This document shows, one piece after another, positions 32,219 through 40,430 of a stretch of 64,000 nt of DNA (its first letter is position 1; the number at the start of each line of letters is the position of its first letter). This DNA comes from DATBHW01 sp035307385 (GTDB taxonomy: Bacteria; Chloroflexota; Ktedonobacteria; Ktedonobacterales; DATBGS01), in NCBI GenBank assembly GCA_035307385.1, contig DATGID010000084.1, positions 1-64,000 of the forward strand. Direction: 5' to 3'. The notes under the pieces were generated by a model, which had not been told where the DNA came from, did no database searches, and worked only from the letters and a program-made list of their open reading frames with translations. The translations under genes were made by a program, and so were the position numbers.

Positions 32219-34162
32219 TCAAGCGCCATCAAGTTCGGGCGGAGGGTAGGCGGGCAATCGGAACCAGAACGTGCTGCCCTTGCCTGGGGCGCTGGTCAGG
32301 CCGATCTGCCCGCCCATGCCTTCCACCAGCAGGCGACAGATATAGAGACCGAGGCCGGTGCCGCGCACGGTGCTGTTGATGCCATCGGACAGGCGCACAA
32401 ACTTCTGGAAAAGACGTGGCTGGTCTTCCAGGGGAATGCCTGGCCCATCATCATGCACGCTGACGGTGACGATGCCGTGGGCGTCGTTGGTGACGGTGAC
32501 GGTGATGGTGGTCTCGCGCGGGGAATATTTGGCGGCGTTGGTCAGCAGATTGAGCAAGATTTGCTTGACCTTGACTTCATCGGCCCAGATGCTCACGCCC
32601 TCTGGCGCTTCATAGATCAGCGTCTGGCGGGCATGCGCGGCAGCCAGCGAGAGCACGCTTTCGATCAGCGGAGCAAGCGCCACCTGCTGGAAGCTGAGTT
32701 TGGAGCGATCAAGCTCGCCGCGCGTGCCGTCCAGAATGTTGTTCAGCAGCAGCACGATTTCTTCAGTTGCCATGCGTGCCCGGTTCAAGAACCGCTGGGC
32801 GTTTTCGTCGTCGCTACTGCTGCTGGGGTATTCGGCCAGCAGTTCCAGATAGCCCATCACGGCGGTCAATGGGGTGCGCAGTTCGTGGGAGGCCATCAGC
32901 AAAAAGAGGTCTTTCAACTGGTCCAACTCGGTGGCGCGCTCCAGCGTGGTGCGCAGTTCTTCGTGCAGGCCGGTGCGGCGAATGGCGATGGCGGCCTGGT
33001 CGGCCAGCATGGCAAGCACCTGCTGAAGCTCTGGCGAAAACGCGGCGGGCACGCCATGTCCAACGCTGAGCACGCCGATGACCTGCTGCTCGGCGATCAG
33101 CGGCAGCGCCAGCAGTGCGCGAATGCCCAGGAATCCGGTGGCGACGACGTTCGCGTTCAGCGGGTCTGTTTCGGCATAGGGTGCATAGAGTATCTCGCCG
33201 CGCGAGAAGCACAACCCCACGATGCCCGCGCCCGGCTGAGCACGGAACACATTCAGGTCGATGTGGTCAATCTGATAGATAGAGCGTGGCGCGGTGACGG
33301 CAAGCATTTGCCGGTCCGGGGTGGGCAGATGCAGAGCGGCATAGACGCCGCCGCTCATCTCCAGCGCCGCGCTGGAGATGTGGTCCAACATGTCGCTGAG
33401 GCGCGGGGTGGTCAGCAAGCTCTGGCCGATGCGATGCAGAGTAAGCAATTGATCGGCGTAGCGCTGGGCGGCGTCGCGCTCGCGCTGCGCCTGCTGATAG
33501 AGCCGCGCGTTGCACAATGCCACGCCCAGCATATCAGCGACGGCGCGCAGCAAATCGAAATCTTGCTCATCCAGGCGGCGTCTGGCCGATTCGACGTTCA
33601 GGATGCCCAGCACCTCGCGGCCCTGCGCCAGCGGGATGGCAATCTCGGATAGCCCATCTGGCAGCAGCATAATATAGTCGGGGTCGCTGTTGACATCGGG
33701 AAGGAAGGCTGGTTTCCCGGTGCGCGCTGTGCGCCCGGTGACGCCACGCATCAGCGAAAGGTTGGCCGGGATGCGGTTGTCGCCGCTGGTGGTGCGTCGC
33801 ACCAGCCGCCAGCGCGCCAGTTCAGCGGGGTCGACTGGCTCGGCGGAGTCTGGCTCTGGCGCGAGATAGACCCGCTGGCTGCTGAACCAGGGAAGCGTCG
33901 TCGGGGCGCGTGTCACTTCCGGCAGCGCTGGCGCTTCTGGCCCCTGAAAGAGTGCTGCCGCCTCGGTGGTGAAGACGGCAGCACGGTCATAGGCGAACGT
34001 CTGGCGCAGCAGCCTGACCACAGTTTCACAGAGTTCCTGGGGGTCCAGCGAGGTGTTGATGAGTCGGCTGATTTCGGTGAGGGCCAGGAGATTGCCGCTG
34101 GCGCGTGTTTCTTCGCTCAGCGCGCCGGTCTGGAAGGGCGCGTCATCTGCCGGTGATGTCAC
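32219..34162 (-). CDS. GAF-domain sensor histidine kinase
   Basis: 647 residues, no membrane helix, so a cytosolic sensor. Two GAF domains occupy roughly residues 25-230 and 245-400 (the second with LLTLHRIGQSLLTTPRLSDMLD at its start). The dimerisation/phosphoacceptor box is SHELRTPLTAVMGYLELL around residue 424, followed by the N, G1, F and G2 boxes of the ATPase (NLLTNAAKYSPRE; VHDDGPGIP; GTGLGLYICRLLVEGMGG). The start is GTG at 34162 with AAGGAAGG upstream. There is no adjacent response regulator, so it is an orphan kinase. The gene immediately to its right on the same strand is spoVR, but the 40-bp gap leaves co-transcription possible. Confidence 0.92.
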   Translation of the reverse strand: MTSPADDAPFQTGALSEETRASGNLLALTEISRLINTSLDPQELCETVVRLLRQTFAYDRAAVFTTEAAALFQGPEAPALPEVTRAPTTLPWFSSQRVYLAPEPDSAEPVDPAELARWRLVRRTTSGDNRIPANLSLMRGVTGRTARTGKPAFLPDVNSDPDYIMLLPDGLSEIAIPLAQGREVLGILNVESARRRLDEQDFDLLRAVADMLGVALCNARLYQQAQRERDAAQRYADQLLTLHRIGQSLLTTPRLSDMLDHISSAALEMSGGVYAALHLPTPDRQMLAVTAPRSIYQIDHIDLNVFRAQPGAGIVGLCFSRGEILYAPYAETDPLNANVVATGFLGIRALLALPLIAEQQVIGVLSVGHGVPAAFSPELQQVLAMLADQAAIAIRRTGLHEELRTTLERATELDQLKDLFLLMASHELRTPLTAVMGYLELLAEYPSSSSDDENAQRFLNRARMATEEIVLLLNNILDGTRGELDRSKLSFQQVALAPLIESVLSLAAAHARQTLIYEAPEGVSIWADEVKVKQILLNLLTNAAKYSPRETTITVTVTNDAHGIVTVSVHDDGPGIPLEDQPRLFQKFVRLSDGINSTVRGTGLGLYICRLLVEGMGGQIGLTSAPGKGSTFWFRLPAYPPPELDGA

Positions 34163-34203
34163 AGGAATCCTTCCTTCAAGGGCGGGCAGCGAGCGATTGC
34201 TCG

Positions 34204-35643
34204 CTAGCCCCGCTCTTTATCGAGATTGATGCGTTGATTTTTGTCACCATCATAGGAGAGCAAGACACGCCGCCCATCGTAGAGCGTTTCGAGATGCACA
34301 GGCCGTCCCCAAAGCTGGTAGACGTATTGCAGCGTCTTTTCCCCGTAAACCAGATCAAGTTCCTGTCCCTCGAAGTAGTGCTTGAGGTAGAGTTCAGAGT
34401 TGCGGTGATAGTCCGCGTCTTCGATGACAAGATACGGATAGCCGAAGTTGGTCATGCTGGCGACGATGGAATCGCGTACCTTCTCCCAATCTTTTTCGAC
34501 GATGACCCACTCGTCGCCCTCTTTCTTATAGATGTACAGGTCCAGATCGGCGACAAGGTCTTTGGTCAGGTAGTTGCGCAGGAAAGAGACATCGTTCTCC
34601 AGTTCGCGCACCTCAAAGAGCTTGGCGCGACCCTGGCCGGGTTTGCGCCCCAGGCGTTCTTGCTCCTCTTTGGTGGGGTGGTCCCAGCGGTGCTCGATAT
34701 CCTCCAGAATCTTATACCCCAGGTGGTAGGGGTTCAGATGCGTGCGCGAAGGGGCCAACACGCCCGCGTGCATCTGGGCAAACGAGGCGGCTTCGGCGTC
34801 GGTCAACTCCATCTCGCGCATCGTGCGGGCATGCCAGTAGCTGGCCCACCCCTCGTTTAAAGTTTTTGTTTGCATCTGGGGCAGGAAATAGAGCATTTCC
34901 TCGCGGACGATCATGATGATGTCGCGCTGCCACTCCTCCAGGTCGGGGGCGTGTTCGGCCAGGAAGCGCAGGATGTCTTTCTCCGGCTCCGGCGGGAACT
35001 TGCGCGGCTTGTGGAAATATTCTTCCTCCTCATCGTCTTCGAGAAAGATGCTGTTGCGCTTTTCCAGGTCCCAGAGGTCGTCGTAGGGGCCAGAGCCGGG
35101 TTTGGCTGGCTCTTCCTGCTTGTCGGGGCGACGGCGCGAAAAGGCATTGGGGTCGATGTGCTCTTCAATCGAAAGCACCGCATCCAGAAAGCGTTCGACC
35201 TCCTGCTCGCCGTGATCGAACTCGTATTTGTGGATGCGGTCCGCGTGGATGCCGACTTTTTCGATCATGCGCCGCGAGGTGTGCTGGAAATACGCGTTGT
35301 TCTTGAAGAAGTCGCTGTGGCCCATGACATGCGCGATGACGACCTTGTTCTGCAAAAGGTCGTTTTGCTCCATCAGGTAGGCGACGGCAGGGTTGGTATT
35401 GAAAATGACCTCGTAGATTTTGCTCAGGCCATAGTCATACTGCGTCTTCATGCGATAGAAGGCTTTGCCGCGTGTCCAGTGGTTGAAGCGGGCGGGCAGG
35501 CCATAGGCGGCATCCTCGTACATTTTGTAGGAGGTGACCAGTTCAAAAAAGACAGGGAACGGGTCCAGCCCAAAGCGCCGGGCAATTTCAATAATTTGCT
35601 CTTCAGCGTTCGCCAGTTCGTCCAGGTCTTTATCTTCGGTCAT
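34204..35643 (-). CDS. spoVR: SpoVR-family protein
   Basis: 479 residues, the usual size. The family core is visible: FNHWTRGKAFYRMKTQYDYGLSKIYEVIFNTNPAVAYLMEQN, HVMGHSDFFKNNAYF, and LNEGWASYWHARTMREMELTD, the last a zinc-protease-like HExxH region in degenerate form. In Bacillus SpoVR takes part in spore cortex formation; in other bacteria it travels with PrkA and YhbH/YeaH in stress and stationary-phase loci. It is third in the operon prkA-yhbH-spoVR (52 bp after yhbH). Biochemical activity is unknown. Confidence 0.94.
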   Translation of the reverse strand: MTEDKDLDELANAEEQIIEIARRFGLDPFPVFFELVTSYKMYEDAAYGLPARFNHWTRGKAFYRMKTQYDYGLSKIYEVIFNTNPAVAYLMEQNDLLQNKVVIAHVMGHSDFFKNNAYFQHTSRRMIEKVGIHADRIHKYEFDHGEQEVERFLDAVLSIEEHIDPNAFSRRRPDKQEEPAKPGSGPYDDLWDLEKRNSIFLEDDEEEEYFHKPRKFPPEPEKDILRFLAEHAPDLEEWQRDIIMIVREEMLYFLPQMQTKTLNEGWASYWHARTMREMELTDAEAASFAQMHAGVLAPSRTHLNPYHLGYKILEDIEHRWDHPTKEEQERLGRKPGQGRAKLFEVRELENDVSFLRNYLTKDLVADLDLYIYKKEGDEWVIVEKDWEKVRDSIVASMTNFGYPYLVIEDADYHRNSELYLKHYFEGQELDLVYGEKTLQYVYQLWGRPVHLETLYDGRRVLLSYDGDKNQRINLDKERG

Positions 35644-35695
35644 GTACTTGCTCGCTTCCTGTATACCTCGCCCGCGAGGTGACGAAGAGGAGAGA

Positions 35696-36859
35696 TCATC
35701 GGGTTTGGCTGGTGCTCAGCGCCGCGCCTTCGCGCAGCGAGAAGAACTTGCGCAGGGCAGGATAGACCTCCTTTTTATCGGAGATGGTCACGGCGATGAA
35801 CTTTTTATCGTTGATCTTGTTATAGGCCGACATCAAGGTGCTGGGCGAGCGATAATGCCCCTCGCGAATCTCGCCATAGCCAAAGAGGTTGCACATCTGC
35901 ATCAGCTTGTGGACGAGCTGGACGCACTTCTCGTTATCCCAGGGCAGGTTGTCGCCATCGGAGAAGTGGAACGGGTAGATGTTCCAGTCGTTGGGATTAT
36001 AGCGTTCCTGAATGATCTGGAGGGCCAGTTCGTAGGCCGAGGAGACCTGCGTGCCGCCGCTTTCGCCCTTATGGAAGAACTCTTCTTCGGTGACTTCTTT
36101 GGCCTCGGTGTGGTGGCTGATGAAGACGATCTTGACGTGGTTATACTTGGTACGCAGGAAGCGCACCATCCAGAAGTAGAAGCTGCGCGCGATGTATTTC
36201 TCGAACTCGCCCATGCTGCCACTTATGTCCATCATTGCCATGACGACGGCATTGGACTGATACTTGATCGTCGGCTCCCAGACCTTATAGCGCAGGTCTT
36301 CGTTCTTCAGGTCGTGGAAGCTGGCGTCGCCTTTGGCGGCGTTGCGCTTGATGTTTTCCAGAATGGTGCGCTTTTTGTCCAGATTTGCCAGCGGGCCGTG
36401 TTTGCGCACATCGGTGAAGCGCACCGATTGGGTTTCCATCTCGGCCAGCTTCTTTTCTTCGAGGAAGGGCAGGCCCAAATCCTCGAAGATCAGCGCGGCC
36501 AGTTCATCCAGGCTGATTTCAGCCTCGTAATAGTCGTAGCCGGGGTCTTCGCCTGCCTCGCCTTTGCGGCCCCGCCCGCGTCCCTGGCGGGGGTCTTGCG
36601 CGACGACATCGCCCACTTTGCTCTTGCCGTCGCCCTGGCCGGATTGCTCCTGGCGGCCAGGGTCATAGCGAAAGCGATACTCATCCAGCGAGCGAATGGG
36701 CACTTTGATGATCGACTTGCCATCCGAGAGGATGATGTTTTCTTCGCTGACGATATCGGCGAGGTTTTTCTTGACGGCCTCTTTGATTTTCTGCTTGTGG
36801 CGTTCCTGGTCGATGTGGCCTTTGCGGTGCAGTGACCAGTCGGGGCGGGTGACGGGCAT
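35696..36859 (-). CDS. yhbH: YhbH/YeaH-family VWA-like protein (DUF444)
   Basis: 387 residues. The DUF444 layout is clear: basic N-terminus, Gly/Arg-rich linker (about 65-105), a conserved helical stretch and a C-terminal von Willebrand factor A-like domain. That domain has the MIDAS motif MMDISGSMGEFE with Asp211, Ser213 and Ser215. In Bacillus and Escherichia these proteins accompany PrkA. It lies second in the operon, 118 bp after prkA and 52 bp before spoVR. ATG 36859 is preceded by GGAGG, 10-12 bp upstream. The VWA-like domain suggests a metal-dependent partner-binding role. Confidence 0.94.
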   Translation of the reverse strand: MPVTRPDWSLHRKGHIDQERHKQKIKEAVKKNLADIVSEENIILSDGKSIIKVPIRSLDEYRFRYDPGRQEQSGQGDGKSKVGDVVAQDPRQGRGRGRKGEAGEDPGYDYYEAEISLDELAALIFEDLGLPFLEEKKLAEMETQSVRFTDVRKHGPLANLDKKRTILENIKRNAAKGDASFHDLKNEDLRYKVWEPTIKYQSNAVVMAMMDISGSMGEFEKYIARSFYFWMVRFLRTKYNHVKIVFISHHTEAKEVTEEEFFHKGESGGTQVSSAYELALQIIQERYNPNDWNIYPFHFSDGDNLPWDNEKCVQLVHKLMQMCNLFGYGEIREGHYRSPSTLMSAYNKINDKKFIAVTISDKKEVYPALRKFFSLREGAALSTSQTR

Positions 36860-36977
36860 GCTGGCGGCCCTCCTCTAAGACAACGGTGGATGGCGGGAAC
36901 GATGTCCACCATCCACCAGTGCATTCCACACTCGCAGCCTCTGCTTTGGCAATGTGCGGCCAGCGTTCTGCTCAGGC

Positions 36978-38873
36978 TTAGCGGTTCAGCAATGTCCCCG
37001 CGTATTTGAGCAGTTCGTTGGCGCAGACGGGGCAGTACCCGTGATCGGTGATGAGCCGATTGACCACCTCGTTGATCTTGCGCAGTTGCTCGGCATCGGG
37101 CGTGCGGCTGGAGGTGGTGATCTTCACCACGTCGCGCAGGTCCGCGAACAGCTTCTTTTCAATCGCTTCCTTGAGCCGCTCGTGGCTGGTGTAGTCGAAG
37201 GTCTGGCCCCGCCGCGCCAGCGAGGAGATGCGAATCAAGATTTCCTCGCGGAAGGTCTTCTTCGCGTTCTCGGTGATGCCGATCTGCTCCTCGATGGAGC
37301 GCATCAACTGCTCGTCTGGCTCCATATCCTCGTCGGTGATGGGGTCGCGGACCTTGGTCTTGTTGCAATACGCTTCAACGTTATCGAGGTAGTTATTCAG
37401 CAGCGTGCGTGCCGACTCCTCATAGGAGTAAACAAACGCGCGCTGGACTTCTTTCTGCGCCAGTTGATCGAACTCTTTACGTGCCTCTGAAATAAAGTTG
37501 AGATAGCGCTCGCGCTCTTCGCGGGAGATGCCGGTATGCTGGTCCAGGCCATCGCGCAGGGCGCGCAGGGCATCGATGGGATTGATGCAGGTCACATTTT
37601 CGCGCACCAGGGCGCTCGAAAGCCGATTGATGACATAGCGCGGGGAAATGCCATCCATGCCTTCGCGCTGGGCCTCATCCTGTAACTCTTTGATGTCTTT
37701 TTGTTTGAAGTCCTCCAGGTCTTCGCCATCATAGAGCTTGAGCTTCTTCATCAGGCTCATGCCAGCCTTTTTGGAAGGCTCCAGCCGCGTCAGCACGGCG
37801 AAGGTGCTGGCGATGCGCAGAGTGTTGGGGGCGATATGTACGTTTTGCAGCGCGCTCTGTTTGAGCAGCTTTTCGTAAATCTTGACCTCATCAGAGACAC
37901 GCAGGTTATAAGGCACTTTAATGAGAATGATGCGGTCCTGCAGCGCTTCGGACTTACGGTTGCCCACAAACGCCTGAAATTCAGATTCATTGGTATGGCT
38001 GATGACCACCTCATCGGCGTAGATCATGCTGAAGCGGCCTGTCTTGATGTTCTGCTCCTGCGAGAGGGTCAGCAGCACATACAAGAACTTCTCATCCACT
38101 TTCAACATTTCGACGAATTCCATCAGCCCTCGGTTGGCGATGTTGAGTTCGCCGTCGAAGCGATAGGCGCGCGGGTCGCTTTCCACGCCGACCTCGCCAA
38201 TGGTGGAAAGGTCGATGCCGCCGACCAGTTCGGCCACATCCTGGCTTTTGGGGTCGGATGGGGTGAAGGTGCCGATGCCGACGCGGTTCTTTTCGCTGAA
38301 GGCGATGCGCTTGACGGGCACTTCTTCGATCTTGCCACCGTATTTGTCTTCGACCATCCAGCGGCAATGTGGGCAGAGGTCGCCCTCGACGTACAGGTCA
38401 AACTCGCGTTCTACATCCGCCCGCAGCTCCACGGGAATCAGGTGCAGCGGCTCCTCGTGCATGGGGCAATCCCGAATGGCATAGATGGCCCCTTCCTGCG
38501 CGCGAGTATATTGCTCCAGGCCGCGCTTGAGCAGGTGGACAATGGTCGACTTACCACCGCCGACTGGCCCCATCAGCAGAAGGATGCGTTTGCGCACCTC
38601 CAGACGCTGGGCGGCTGAGTGGAAGTATTCCGCGATTTGCTGGAGCGGCTTCTCCAGCCCAAAAATCTCCTGGCTGAAGAATCTATAGCGCGGGTCGCCG
38701 CTGCGGCTGGCGTCAGTGCCCGCCGCCATAATCATGTTATAAATCCGTTCATGGGACAACTGCGCGATGGAAGGCTGTTTGGTCACTACCTCAAAATACT
38801 GGGCGAACGTGCCTTCCCACGCCAGTTCCCGCTCCCGATCTCGATACTCCTCTAGCCGCTTAACCAGGTCCAT
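36978..38873 (-). CDS. prkA: PrkA-type serine protein kinase (AAA+ family)
   Basis: 631 residues. The N-terminal AAA+ part has Walker A MGPVGGGKSTIV (residues 101-112), and the C-terminal PrkA part follows after about residue 370 (IRISSLARRGQTFDYTSHERLKEA). The stretch CPMHEEPLHLIP and CPHCRW may be a zinc site and is typical of the family. PrkA phosphorylates protein targets and, with SpoVR and YhbH, affects sporulation or stationary-phase survival. ATG 38873 begins the operon. A promoter lies about 270 bp upstream and a terminator-like hairpin sits in the leader, so expression may be controlled after initiation. Confidence 0.94.
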   Translation of the reverse strand: MDLVKRLEEYRDRERELAWEGTFAQYFEVVTKQPSIAQLSHERIYNMIMAAGTDASRSGDPRYRFFSQEIFGLEKPLQQIAEYFHSAAQRLEVRKRILLLMGPVGGGKSTIVHLLKRGLEQYTRAQEGAIYAIRDCPMHEEPLHLIPVELRADVEREFDLYVEGDLCPHCRWMVEDKYGGKIEEVPVKRIAFSEKNRVGIGTFTPSDPKSQDVAELVGGIDLSTIGEVGVESDPRAYRFDGELNIANRGLMEFVEMLKVDEKFLYVLLTLSQEQNIKTGRFSMIYADEVVISHTNESEFQAFVGNRKSEALQDRIILIKVPYNLRVSDEVKIYEKLLKQSALQNVHIAPNTLRIASTFAVLTRLEPSKKAGMSLMKKLKLYDGEDLEDFKQKDIKELQDEAQREGMDGISPRYVINRLSSALVRENVTCINPIDALRALRDGLDQHTGISREERERYLNFISEARKEFDQLAQKEVQRAFVYSYEESARTLLNNYLDNVEAYCNKTKVRDPITDEDMEPDEQLMRSIEEQIGITENAKKTFREEILIRISSLARRGQTFDYTSHERLKEAIEKKLFADLRDVVKITTSSRTPDAEQLRKINEVVNRLITDHGYCPVCANELLKYAGTLLNR

Positions 38874-38910
38874 GTGGGTAAACCTCGCTTCCTGAATCCG
38901 GCACCAAGCT

Positions 38911-38957
38911 AAAAAAGGCTGGGTTTATCTCAACGCCTGTCGAGGTATAAACCAGCC
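38911..38957 (-). promoter_or_regulatory. Terminator-like hairpin in the prkA leader (possible attenuator)
   Basis: On the minus strand, ATAAACC-type arms 38947-38957 and 38917-38928 form an imperfect stem of about 11 bp that is followed by a T6 run (38911-38916). It lies between the prkA promoter and start codon, so a transcript must cross it. Confidence 0.6.
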
Positions 38958-39141
38958 CTTCCAGCGTCCGCGGCTACAACGTGACATTCTCGCCTGGTCG
39001 TTGATGAAGTTATAAAGGACAAAAAGTGGAAACTCTTCCATGAGCGCCAGCCCTCAGGCGCACTACGACTATGCTCCTAATCTCTAAACAGAATGAGCAA
39101 GATGTATGCCGTATCGCTTGCTCGTCCTGCTGGTATTATCT

Positions 39142-39170
39142 AGCATAGCCCAGTCGGCTGTTTCTGTCAA
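39142..39170 (-). promoter_or_regulatory. Promoter of the prkA-yhbH-spoVR operon
   Basis: TTGACA (39170-39165), 17-bp spacer, TATGCT (39147-39142), read on the minus strand. Expected start near 39135, giving a leader of about 260 bases. Confidence 0.75.
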
Positions 39171-39456
39171 GGGCTTTCATGGGCGCGCCTCCGCCTCTCT
39201 GCCCGCCGGTCTCCTCGATCATGGAAGGGGACCTTCCCAGGTGGATGCTCTCGCAGCATCCCGATGGCACAAACCCGCGTGCGCATCTTCTCTCTACTCT
39301 TCAGGCGTAGTATACCACATTCTGTCGCAGTTGGGTTAGGGGTTGTCTTGTTGTGTGGTCGAACTTTGGCTTCATCTGTGCGTATTTATGATGAACGGGG
39401 ATTTCCTGTTGTGACCGGGCGCTTGCGGGCGCGCCAGAAATGAGCGAGGACATACC

Positions 39457-40173
39457 ATGCGCAATTATCCTTCTGGTGGCTATGGCTATCAGCCCCAACC
39501 ATATGGCGGCTATGGCGCGGCTGCCGGGGCTGCTTTTCAATCGCTGCTGAGCAAAGTGCTGACGCTGCTCAGCCTGTCGCTGCTGGTGGCAGGCGTGGGG
39601 CTGGCGGTCGGCATGCAAATGATCAACTCTGGCAATATCGGGTTCCTGCTTCCGGCCATCATTCTTGAGTTTGTGGTGCTGATTGCCCTGATGATTACGA
39701 CGCGCGTGCTGAAGCAAGCGGCAGTGCTCAATCTGATTTTGCTCTTTGCCTTTACCTTCATCAGCGGGCTGACGATCAGCGCGGTTATTGCCGCCTATGT
39801 GTACAGCGGCGCGCAGACGGCAGTGGCCGAGGCGCTGGTGCTGACGGGCGTGCTGGCGGTGGGCCTGGGCATGTATGCCTGGACGACGAGCCGCAACCTG
39901 AGCCGCCTGCTGCCGTTTCTGTTTATCGGGCTGCTGACGCTGGTGGTCGCCAGCATCTTCAGCATCTTCTTGAACTTTGGCTGGCTCTCGTTTGCCATTG
40001 GCGTGGGCGGTGTGGTGATCTTCAGCGGCTTCATCCTCTACGACGTTCAGCGCATCAAATACACGCAGAATACGCTTTCGGCGGCGATTCTGCTGACGGT
40101 CAGCCTCTATCTGGATATTATCAACCTCTTCCTGAGCCTGCTGCGTATCCTGGGCGGCGGACGACGTAATTAG
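39457..40173 (+). CDS. Bax-inhibitor-1-like membrane protein
   Basis: 238 residues with seven hydrophobic helices and a Gly/Tyr/Pro-rich cytosolic N-terminus (GGYGYQPQPYGGYG). The end ILYDVQRIKYTQ-----AAILLTVSLYLDIINLFLSLLRILGG is the BI-1/YccA family signature, in which two Asp residues of the last helices form the pH sensor. Family members leak calcium or influence membrane proteases. ATG 39457 follows GAGGACATACC. A 23-bp stem terminator follows. Confidence 0.85.
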   Translation: MRNYPSGGYGYQPQPYGGYGAAAGAAFQSLLSKVLTLLSLSLLVAGVGLAVGMQMINSGNIGFLLPAIILEFVVLIALMITTRVLKQAAVLNLILLFAFTFISGLTISAVIAAYVYSGAQTAVAEALVLTGVLAVGLGMYAWTTSRNLSRLLPFLFIGLLTLVVASIFSIFLNFGWLSFAIGVGGVVIFSGFILYDVQRIKYTQNTLSAAILLTVSLYLDIINLFLSLLRILGGGRRN

Positions 40174-40195
40174 CATTCACGAGCAGCTTGGTATC

Positions 40196-40252
40196 GAGCA
40201 GACCTCCTGCCCGCCTGAGTTGGTTCAGGCGGGCAGGAGGTCTGCTCTTCTT
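40196..40252 (+). terminator. Terminator with 23-bp perfect stem
   Basis: Arms 40196-40218 and 40225-40247, loop GTTGGT, followed by T-rich TTCTTTT. It ends the BI-1-like gene, 22 bp after its stop. Confidence 0.85.
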
Positions 40253-40277
40253 TTAGAGCACAGCTTCTGCTTTCCCC

Positions 40278-40306
40278 TTGACAGCTTCTCCCCTGATCGC
40301 TATAAT
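40278..40306 (+). promoter_or_regulatory. Perfect consensus promoter TTGACA-17-TATAAT
   Basis: TTGACA at 40278-40283 and TATAAT at 40301-40306 with a 17-bp spacer. It drives the orphan sensor gene at 40431, with a leader of about 115 bases. Confidence 0.85.
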
Positions 40307-40430
40307 TGGGCGATTCCTGAATCACACGTCAGGTTTGTCTTTCGTTGCCTGCAATGAGGCAGGGCCAGCGATGTCAGCATCGGCGATTGGCTTGTAGAGC
40401 GGCTTGTCCAGGGAAAAGAGGAGTTTCACT

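Larger units (their letters stand above)
38874..39456. other. Long intergenic leader region between prkA and a divergent gene
   Basis: 583 bp. It contains the prkA promoter, its leader with a hairpin and a T-run, and upstream sequence of the BI-1-like gene. A plus-strand 77-codon frame at 39106-39339 shows no ribosome site or family and is not called. Confidence 0.6.

Noticed and set aside
39106..39339. 77-codon plus-strand frame in the prkA leader region
   Set aside because: No ribosome site, no family; it crosses the prkA promoter.
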